Source of the DNA: Actinomycetota bacterium
GTDB lineage: Bacteria; Actinomycetota; Acidimicrobiia; Acidimicrobiales; JACDEA01
Assembly (NCBI GenBank): GCA_013816725.1
Contig: JACDEA010000030.1
Location: 1-11,662, forward strand
DNA: 11,662 bases
Direction: 5' to 3'
The position numbers were made by a program, and so were the translations under genes. The notes under the pieces are model-generated. The model was not told the DNA's origin. It saw only the letters and a program-made list of their open reading frames with translations, and did no database searches. Of this stretch, positions 1 to 5,295 are shown one piece after another. The number at the start of each line of letters is the position of its first letter. Position 1 is the first letter of the stretch.

Positions 1-117
1 GGTGCGCAGCACTTCGACCATGTGGTTGCGCTCCACGTCGGACACGCGCACCGACGGCGGCCGCGGCGATGCCCTCTCCGGGAGGTTTTCCGGGGTGTCA
101 CGGTCGGCCATCCCCAT
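1..117 (-). CDS. DUF1707 (SHOCT-like) domain protein, N-terminal fragment
   Basis: Only the first 39 codons are present; the gene continues past the left edge. After a Pro-rich, charged lead the frame reads VRVSDVERNHMVEVLRT, which matches the opening of the DUF1707 domain (typically RVSDAERE..V..LR), a short module found at the N-terminus of many actinobacterial proteins, often ahead of membrane segments. Its biochemical role is not established. I chose the ATG at 117-115; a second ATG two codons later (111-109) and an in-frame GTG at 141-139 are alternatives, and none has a convincing ribosome-binding site. It lies 58 nt downstream of the ftsB-like gene on the same strand and could be co-transcribed with it. 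What the rest encodes cannot be seen. Confidence 0.65.
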   Translation of the reverse strand, partial: MGMADRDTPENLPERASPRPPSVRVSDVERNHMVEVLRT

Positions 118-175
118 CAGTCTGTCGTAGACGGGCGCCACCCGCGGTCGAGCGGCGGACGGTGCCCCGGGGCGC

Positions 176-535
176 CTAGTTCCAGAACGAGAGCGTGTCG
201 GCGACCTTGTCGAGCCAACTCTGTTTCTTGGGCGCCGGGGCGGCGACCTTGGCCGGGGCCGGGCCTTCGGGGCCGGGAAGGATGGCGTAGGCCTCCTCGC
301 CCGGCCGCACCAGGTTGTACTGCTCGCGCGCCAGGCGCTCCACTGCGGCGTCGCTCTGCAGCTCGCTTGTGCGACCGCTCAGGGTCTTGTTGCTCTTGCG
401 CAGGACCTCGAGCCGGTCGGTCGTCGCCGCCAGGGCGTTGCGCTGGTCGAAATAAGTCCGGGCCGGGAAGCCGGCCAGGAACAGCAGGGCGACGAGCACG
501 AGCAGGGCGACAGCGACGCGGGCGACGCGCTTCAT
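176..535 (-). CDS. ftsB: FtsB/DivIC-family septum formation initiator
   Basis: A 119-residue single-pass membrane protein of the FtsB/DivIC family, small divisome components that pair with FtsL through coiled coils to connect division proteins to septal wall synthesis. What is seen: a basic N-terminus (MKRVAR), one hydrophobic segment at about residues 7-24, a coiled-coil-like stretch at about 28-62, and the family block at about 62-87 (AAVERLAREQYNLVRPGEEA). A Pro/Ala/Lys-rich tail with a final amphipathic segment follows. Its ATG overlaps the enolase stop by four bases (ATGA, 535-532), implying translational coupling. A DivIC-like gene directly after eno is the usual actinobacterial order. 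FtsB and DivIC cannot be separated by sequence alone, so the symbol is a family label. Confidence 0.88.
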   Translation of the reverse strand: MKRVARVAVALLVLVALLFLAGFPARTYFDQRNALAATTDRLEVLRKSNKTLSGRTSELQSDAAVERLAREQYNLVRPGEEAYAILPGPEGPAPAKVAAPAPKKQSWLDKVADTLSFWN

Positions 536-1803
536 CGCCGCGCCGCCTGGCCGTTGAACGCCGCCGCCTCGCCCAGGTCTTCCTCGATGCGCAGCAACTG
601 GTTGAACTTGGCGACACGATCGGACCGAGCCGGCGCGCCGGCCTTGATCTGGCCGCAGTTGGTGGCAACGGCGAGGTCGGCGATGGTGGTGTCCTCGGTG
701 TCACCCGATCGGTGCGACATCACCACGCCGTAGCCAGCAGCGGTGGCCCGGGTCACGGTGTCGAGCGTCTCGGTGAGCGTGCCGATCTGGTTGACCTTGA
801 CGAGAATGGCGTTGGCGACGCCGCGTTCTATACCGCGATCGAGGCGCTCGACGTTGGTGACGAACAGATCGTCACCGACGAGCTGCACGGTGTCGCCCAG
901 CGCCGTGGTGAGCGTCGCCCACCCGTCCCAGTCGTCCTCGGCCATCCCGTCCTCTACCGACACGATCGGGAACTTTTCGCACAAGCCGGCGAAGTAGTCG
1001 GACATCTCGGCCGACGAGAGACGCCGGTTCTCCGACGCCAGGTGGTAGCGACCGTCGTTGTAGATCTCGCTGGTAGCCGGGTCGAGAGCGATGGCGAGGT
1101 CGTCGCCCGGTCGGTAGCCGGCCTTGGCGATCCCTTCGATGAGGATTTCGACCGCGGCCTCGTTCGATGGCAGGTCGGGCGCGAAACCGCCCTCGTCGCC
1201 CACCGCGGTCGACAGCCCGCGCTCGTGCAGGAGCGACTTCAGAGCGTGGTAGGTCTCGGCGCACCACCGCAGGGCCTCGGTGAACGAGGCGGCGCCGACG
1301 GGCACGACCATGAACTCCTGGAGGTCGACGTTGTTGTCGGCGTGGGCGCCGCCGTTGATGACGTTCATCATCGGCACTGGGAGCTGGTGCGCGTTGGCCC
1401 CGCCGACGTAGCGGTATAACGGCAACTCCAGCTCGTCGGCCGCCGCCTTGGCTACGGCCAGCGACACGCCGAGGATGGCGTTGGCACCGAGCCGGCTCTT
1501 GTTGTCGGTGCCGTCGAGATCGATGAGCGCCGTGTCGAGGCCGCGCTGGTCGATGGCGTCGAGATCGCGAACCGCGTCGGCGATCGCGCCATTGACGTTG
1601 GCCACTGCGTCACGGACGCCCTTGCCGCCATAGCGGTCGCCGCCGTCGCGTAACTCGGTCGCCTCATGCACGCCGGTGGACGCGCCCGACGGCACGATGG
1701 CCCGACCGCGGGCGCCCGAGTCGAGGACGACCTCGACCTCCACGGTGGGGTGCCCGCGGGAATCCAGGACCTCGCGGCCATGCACGTGCTCAATCGCGCT
1801 CAA
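532..1803 (-). CDS. eno: Enolase (phosphopyruvate hydratase)
   Basis: Cytoplasmic glycolytic enzyme that interconverts 2-phosphoglycerate and phosphoenolpyruvate. It has 423 residues, a normal length. The N-terminus (IEHVHGREVLDSRGHPT) and substrate loop (SGASTG, 39-44) are canonical. Expected catalytic residues are visible: E163 in LQEF, E204 in GDEGG, the metal ligands D241, E284 (VEDGM) and D311 (VGDDLF), the general base K336 (LVKVNQ), H364 (SHRSG) and K387 (GQIKAG). The signature SHRSGDTEDTTIADLAVA is complete. The start is TTG (1803-1801): the frame has a TAG nine codons upstream, and the only other early start, a GTG at codon 7, would cut into the conserved N-terminus. No strong ribosome-binding site is seen. 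It leads the eno-ftsB operon, probably from the promoter candidate at 1861-1889. Confidence 0.98.
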   Translation of the reverse strand: MSAIEHVHGREVLDSRGHPTVEVEVVLDSGARGRAIVPSGASTGVHEATELRDGGDRYGGKGVRDAVANVNGAIADAVRDLDAIDQRGLDTALIDLDGTDNKSRLGANAILGVSLAVAKAAADELELPLYRYVGGANAHQLPVPMMNVINGGAHADNNVDLQEFMVVPVGAASFTEALRWCAETYHALKSLLHERGLSTAVGDEGGFAPDLPSNEAAVEILIEGIAKAGYRPGDDLAIALDPATSEIYNDGRYHLASENRRLSSAEMSDYFAGLCEKFPIVSVEDGMAEDDWDGWATLTTALGDTVQLVGDDLFVTNVERLDRGIERGVANAILVKVNQIGTLTETLDTVTRATAAGYGVVMSHRSGDTEDTTIADLAVATNCGQIKAGAPARSDRVAKFNQLLRIEEDLGEAAAFNGQAARR

Positions 1804-1860
1804 GTTGGTTGCCCCGACGCCTTCCGCCTACCGCTGTTGCTGCTGTGGATGGTGGGGGCA

Positions 1861-1889
1861 ACGTTACAGCTGAGTTAACGCTCCTCCAA
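1861..1889 (-). promoter_or_regulatory. Candidate promoter for eno-ftsB
   Basis: On the minus strand TTGGAG (1889-1884) is followed after 17 nt by TAACGT (1866-1861), which fits the actinobacterial TANNNT -10 pattern; the -35 matches only its first three bases. It would give a leader of roughly 50 nt before the TTG start of eno. The prediction rests on pattern only. Confidence 0.33.
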
Positions 1890-1911
1890 GCAGTCTCGGC
1901 GCCCGAACTCC

Positions 1912-1950
1912 GCAGCTCCGGCCCCCGGGCTCTGCAGCTCCGGCCCCGGG
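1912..1950. repeat. Short tandem direct repeat in the divergent intergenic region
   Basis: GCAGCTCCGGCCCCCGGG (1912-1929) recurs as GCAGCTCCGGCCCCGGG (1934-1950), one C shorter, at a 22-nt spacing of starts, about two helical turns. A partial echo (AACTCCG) lies just before the first copy. It sits between the predicted promoters of eno and the crotonase gene. It could be a paired operator or simple duplication noise in G+C-rich DNA. Confidence 0.55.
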
Positions 1951-1971
1951 ACGTGGCCGAACAGCCGGCCG

Positions 1972-1977
1972 TAGGCT
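1972..1977 (+). promoter_or_regulatory. Candidate -10 box for a leaderless crotonase transcript
   Basis: TAGGCT fits TANNNT and lies so that transcription would begin at about 1984-1985, the A of the ATG at 1985. No Shine-Dalgarno sequence precedes that ATG, which fits a leaderless mRNA. No recognisable -35 element is present, so support is weak. Confidence 0.3.
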
Positions 1978-1984
1978 CACGACC

Positions 1985-2812
1985 ATGGGATCCGACGCAG
2001 TCGTCTACACAGTGACCGACGGGGTGGCCGACGTTCGCATGAACCGGCCCGACAAGCTCAACGCCGTCAACCAGGCCATGTTCAAGGGGCTGGGAGACGT
2101 GGGCGACGCCCTGGCCGCCGACCCCAGCGTGCGGGTCGCGGTGCTTTCTGGCGAAGGCAAGGGATTCTGCGCCGGCCTGGACTTCAGCTCGTTCCAGTCG
2201 ATGGCCGGCGGCGACGGCTTGCGCGACGACGCCGGCGAACAACTGGCGCCCGAGCGCCGGGGCGAGGGCGGCATCGCCAACGCCGGGCAGTGGGCGGCGT
2301 ACGTGTGGACAACACTGCCGATCCCGGTGATCGCCGCGGTGCACGGGCCGGCCGTCGGCGCCGGTTTCCAGATCGCCATGGCCTGCGACATCCGCTACGT
2401 CGCCCCCGACGCCAAGCTGTCGGTCCTGGAGATCCGCTGGGGCCTCATCCCCGACATGAGCGGCACGCAGATGCTGCCCCGCCTCGTCGGCCTCGACGTG
2501 GCCAAGGAACTCACCTACACCGGCCGCATGATCTCGGGCACCGAAGCCAAGGAGCTGGGCCTCGCCACCCACGTCAGCGATCACCCGCGAGACGACGCGC
2601 TGGCGTTGGCCGCGGAGATCGCGGCCAAGAACCCCTCCGCCGTGAGGGGCGCCAAGAAGCTGCTCAACATGGCCGGCCAGGTCCCTGTGGCCGACGGCCT
2701 GAAGGCCGAGGAGCGCACGATGATGTCGCTGATCGGGTCGGCCAACAACATCGAAGCCGTCACCGCCTACTTCGAGAAGCGCGACCCCAAGTTCGCCGAC
2801 GTCGAGTCCTAA
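1985..2812 (+). CDS. Crotonase-family enoyl-CoA hydratase/isomerase
   Basis: A 275-residue crotonase-fold enzyme, the only plus-strand gene here, expected to act in the cytoplasm on an acyl-CoA thioester (hydration or double-bond isomerisation in fatty-acid or related catabolism). Seen: the N-terminal MNRPDKLNAV block, the first oxyanion-hole motif GKGFCAGLDFSSF (58-70), and the second at HGPAVGAGFQIAMACDIRY (120-138). At the two classical hydratase glutamates it has Q129 and E149. An extra acid, D157 (GLIPDMSGTQ), aligns with the second acidic residue of dienoyl-CoA isomerases. The CAGLDFSSF and LEIRWGLIPD motifs recall an actinobacterial/proteobacterial crotonase subgroup annotated only generally (recalled, not searched). 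Substrate cannot be assigned. It is transcribed against its neighbours and converges on mazG across the 2820-2875 inverted repeat. Confidence 0.92.
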   Translation: MGSDAVVYTVTDGVADVRMNRPDKLNAVNQAMFKGLGDVGDALAADPSVRVAVLSGEGKGFCAGLDFSSFQSMAGGDGLRDDAGEQLAPERRGEGGIANAGQWAAYVWTTLPIPVIAAVHGPAVGAGFQIAMACDIRYVAPDAKLSVLEIRWGLIPDMSGTQMLPRLVGLDVAKELTYTGRMISGTEAKELGLATHVSDHPRDDALALAAEIAAKNPSAVRGAKKLLNMAGQVPVADGLKAEERTMMSLIGSANNIEAVTAYFEKRDPKFADVES

Positions 2813-2819
2813 CGGTTCG

Positions 2820-2875
2820 GCCGAACCGACAGTCGGACCGCGCGCTATAGCGCGCGGTCTGACTGTCAGTTCGGC
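2820..2875. terminator. Large inverted repeat, probable bidirectional terminator
   Basis: Two 28-nt arms meet with no spacer at 2847/2848 (core GCGCGCTATAGCGCGC). They pair at all but two positions, 2827/2868 and 2835/2860; each of these is a G-U wobble on one strand and a mismatch on the other, so both transcripts fold about equally well. It fills the space between the crotonase stop (2810-2812) and the mazG stop (2877-2879). There is no T-tract on either side, as in the U-tract-less terminators proposed for Actinobacteria. A perfect 16-bp palindrome at 2813-2828 overlaps the left arm and could compete with it. Confidence 0.8.
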
Positions 2876-2876
2876 G

Positions 2877-4244
2877 CTAGCGCTTGACTTCGTCCCACAG
2901 GTCGTCGGAGACGGGGACGGCGCGGGACTCGGCCAGCGCCTCCATCGCCTGGAAGCGGCGGCGGAACTTGTCGGTAGCGGCCCGTAGCGCGGCCTCGGGA
3001 TCGAGGTCGAGGTGGCGGGCGACGTTGACGACGGCGAACAGCAGGTCGCCCAGCTCCTCCTGCGATTCGTCAACGCGCAGCTCTTCGAGTTCTTCGGTCA
3101 CCTTCGCCATCGGCCCGTCCACGTCGCCGGCGGCCCAATCGAAGCCCACCGCGGCGGCCTTGCGCCCCACCTTGTACGCGTAAAGGAGCGCGGGCAGCGT
3201 CGACGGCATGCCGTCCATCACGCTGTCGCGCCCTTTCTCGGCCTTCTTTATCTGCTCCCAGTTGGCCACGACCTGCGACGACGTGGACGCGTCGACGTCG
3301 GCGAACACGTGCGGGTGGCGGCCGACGAGCTTGTCGTGGATCCCGCGGGCGACGTCAGCCAGCGTGAACTCGCCGGCCTCGGCCGCCAGCGTGGCGTGGA
3401 CCACGACCTGGAACAACAGATCGCCCAGCTCCTCTTCGAGGTGCGGGTAGCTGTCGGGCAACCCGGCGATGGCGTCAAGGGTCTCGTATGTCTCCTCGAC
3501 CAGGTGGCGCGTAAGTGTGTGGTGCGTCTGCTCGCGGTCCCACGGGCAGCGGTCGCGCAGCACGCGGACGAGTTCGGCGAAGCGGGCGACTTCGCCGGCT
3601 ACCGGCGCGCCCAGCGCGGGCACGTAGATCGACGTGAGGTGATCGGGCGCGACGACGCGGTCGACGTCGGCCCACGCGACGTGGTCTACCCGTTCGTCGT
3701 CGAGACCGAGGTGGTGCAACACGGTGACGACGGGCCCGTCGTCGACCGCGAGCTTGATGTCGGACAGGACAGAGCGCGTGTCACACTGGGCGACGAGGAA
3801 TGGCCCGCGGTGGCCGGCGGCGTCGATGGCAAACCGCTGGCCGTCGACGATCTGCACAGCGGCGGCCAGCGGGTCGATGCCAAGCGCGTTCCACGCCAGG
3901 TCCACGAACGACAGCGCGGGCAACACGACGACGTCGACCTCGCCTCGCTCGCGCAGCAACTCGACCGTCCGTTCGGCGACCAACGGTGAACCGGGCACCA
4001 AATACAACACCTCGCCGTGATCATCGGCGGCGGCGACCAGCGAGTCGACGATGGCGCTGTACACCGCGTTGAGTGACGGCTCGCGTTCGTAGATCTCGTC
4101 GAAACCCGGCGTGTCCGGTACCGCCGCGGGGTGGCGCGCCGTGCGCTGGAAGCGGTGGCCGATGCGCTCGATCGCCGCGTCGGTCTCGCTCGTGCGCAAC
4201 TCCGGGCCGGCAGGGCCGAGGCCGGCCACCACGACCCGGGCCAT
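2877..4244 (-). CDS. mazG: Tetrapyrrole-methylase-like/MazG fusion, nucleoside triphosphate pyrophosphohydrolase
   Basis: A 455-residue two-part protein. Residues 1-215 form a SAM-dependent tetrapyrrole-methylase-like domain (VVVAGLGPAGPELRTSET near the start; YLVPGSPLVAERTVELL at about 81-97), as in Bacillus YabN. The rest holds two MazG domains: the first from about 220 with EExxE at E250/E251/E254 and ExxD at E272/D275; the second with E384/E385/E388 and E397/D400. MazG enzymes use these acids to bind Mg and hydrolyse NTPs to NMP and pyrophosphate, cleaning the pool and lowering stress signalling. Whether the methylase domain is active is unknown. The ATG at 4244-4242 abuts the stop of the upstream lipoprotein gene with no gap, suggesting coupling. 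It is the last gene of operon 1. Confidence 0.93.
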   Translation of the reverse strand: MARVVVAGLGPAGPELRTSETDAAIERIGHRFQRTARHPAAVPDTPGFDEIYEREPSLNAVYSAIVDSLVAAADDHGEVLYLVPGSPLVAERTVELLRERGEVDVVVLPALSFVDLAWNALGIDPLAAAVQIVDGQRFAIDAAGHRGPFLVAQCDTRSVLSDIKLAVDDGPVVTVLHHLGLDDERVDHVAWADVDRVVAPDHLTSIYVPALGAPVAGEVARFAELVRVLRDRCPWDREQTHHTLTRHLVEETYETLDAIAGLPDSYPHLEEELGDLLFQVVVHATLAAEAGEFTLADVARGIHDKLVGRHPHVFADVDASTSSQVVANWEQIKKAEKGRDSVMDGMPSTLPALLYAYKVGRKAAAVGFDWAAGDVDGPMAKVTEELEELRVDESQEELGDLLFAVVNVARHLDLDPEAALRAATDKFRRRFQAMEALAESRAVPVSDDLWDEVKR

Positions 4245-5294
4245 CTATCCGCCCGGCGTGAGCGGCAACGGCGCGGTGGTGTTGGTAGCTCCGGCCGCCG
4301 GCGGGGCTTTGGGCGGGATCACCGTGAGCTGGTCGTGGTCGAACTTGCCGTACCGCGGGTTGATCTTGATCTTCGCGGCACGGGCGACCTTGGTGATCAT
4401 GTCGTTGAACGCCTGCTGCGTGTCCTGGCCCAGCTGCTCGGTGATGCCGGGCGTCGCCTCTTCGAGCGACTGTTGCTTGCGCTCGGTGATCTTGATCAAG
4501 TGGAAGCCGAACTGCGTCTTCACTGGGTCGCTGACCTTGCCCACCGGCAGGTCCTTGTAGCCGGCCACGAACTCGGGCACGAACCCGGCCGCGTCGCGCT
4601 CGGTGAGGCATCCCAGGCTGCCGCCCTTGGCCGCGCTCCCGCCGGAGGCGCCCTGGTTGTCCTTCGATTCCTTCTTGGCCAACTCCTCGAAGCTGGCCCC
4701 TTTGTCGAGCTGCGTCTTCAACTCCTTGGCCTTGGCTTCGTCGTCGACGAGGATGTGACTGACGCAGCTCTGCGCGTACTGCTCCTTGTTCTCCTCGTAG
4801 AACGCTTTGATCTTCTCCGGCGTGGCCGCGCCCTTGCCGAGGCTGGCCCGCAGCTTGTTGATCTCCGCCGTCGTGCGCGTCGCCTCGTCCACGTAGCTCT
4901 TCGGAAAGCCCCGCACCGTGTCCTCACTGCCGAAGGAGGCGATCGCGTCGCGGCGCGCCGCGGTCAGGTCGTTGCCGCTGATCTTCAACTTGCGCTTCTC
5001 GACCTGCTGATGGATCAGCGTGTAGAAGATGCGCCGGGTCAGGACCCGTGACACGAAGGCCATGTCGAAGGTGTTCTTGGCCGAGCCCTCGACCGACAGC
5101 CCGCTGCCCTGGCCCTGAATCGCCTGCACGAACGCCTTGTTGCCCTTGATCGCCTTCAGTTCTCGGTCGAGGTCGCGCTGGGGGACGCGGTCGCCGTTGA
5201 CGATCGCGGCGAACGGCGTGACCGCGCCACAGGCCGCGCTCAGCAGCACCAGGCTCGCGATGAAGACAACCAGAAGACGTCGCAAGATTTCCAC
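4245..5294 (-). CDS. PpiC/SurA-type parvulin peptidyl-prolyl isomerase, predicted lipoprotein
   Basis: A 349-residue extracytoplasmic folding factor. Residues 1-22 are a lipoprotein-like signal: MEILRR, a hydrophobic core, then LLSAAC with C22 as the presumed lipidated cysteine (S rather than L at -3). A SurA_N-like helical region follows (from IVNGDRVPQRDLDRELKAI, 31-49). The parvulin domain lies at about 171-272, with CVSHILVDDEAKAKEL, GGSLGCL, FVPEFVAGYKDLPVGKVSDPV and FGFHLIKI. The C-terminus is a Pro/Ala/Thr-rich tail. C177 and C229 flank the parvulin core and could form a disulfide outside the membrane. The start is GTG (5294-5292), one base after the mfd stop; a TTG at codon 4 is possible. 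The domain order resembles SurA and Gram-positive PrsA; I leave the symbol blank to avoid confusion with PRPP synthetase. Confidence 0.9.
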   Translation of the reverse strand: MEILRRLLVVFIASLVLLSAACGAVTPFAAIVNGDRVPQRDLDRELKAIKGNKAFVQAIQGQGSGLSVEGSAKNTFDMAFVSRVLTRRIFYTLIHQQVEKRKLKISGNDLTAARRDAIASFGSEDTVRGFPKSYVDEATRTTAEINKLRASLGKGAATPEKIKAFYEENKEQYAQSCVSHILVDDEAKAKELKTQLDKGASFEELAKKESKDNQGASGGSAAKGGSLGCLTERDAAGFVPEFVAGYKDLPVGKVSDPVKTQFGFHLIKITERKQQSLEEATPGITEQLGQDTQQAFNDMITKVARAAKIKINPRYGKFDHDQLTVIPPKAPPAAGATNTTAPLPLTPGG

Positions 5295-5295
5295 G

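Noticed and set aside
161..176. GGTGCCCCGGGGCGCC near-palindrome right after the ftsB stop as a terminator
   Set aside because: Only 8 bp per arm with one imperfect pair and no loop or T-tract; such G+C palindromes arise easily here, and the same-strand DUF1707 gene follows.
22..1419. 465-codon plus-strand open frame across the DUF1707 start, ftsB and eno
   Set aside because: It is antisense to three recognisable genes, with Arg/Pro-rich, motif-free translation.
1790..3073. 427-codon minus-strand open frame spanning the end of mazG, the crotonase gene and the intergenic region
   Set aside because: It overlaps three genes in a non-coding frame and runs through the palindrome; no recognisable motif. 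The plus-strand crotonase clearly accounts for this stretch.
3012..3989. 325-codon plus-strand open frame opposite mazG
   Set aside because: Antisense shadow of a gene with intact MazG catalytic motifs.
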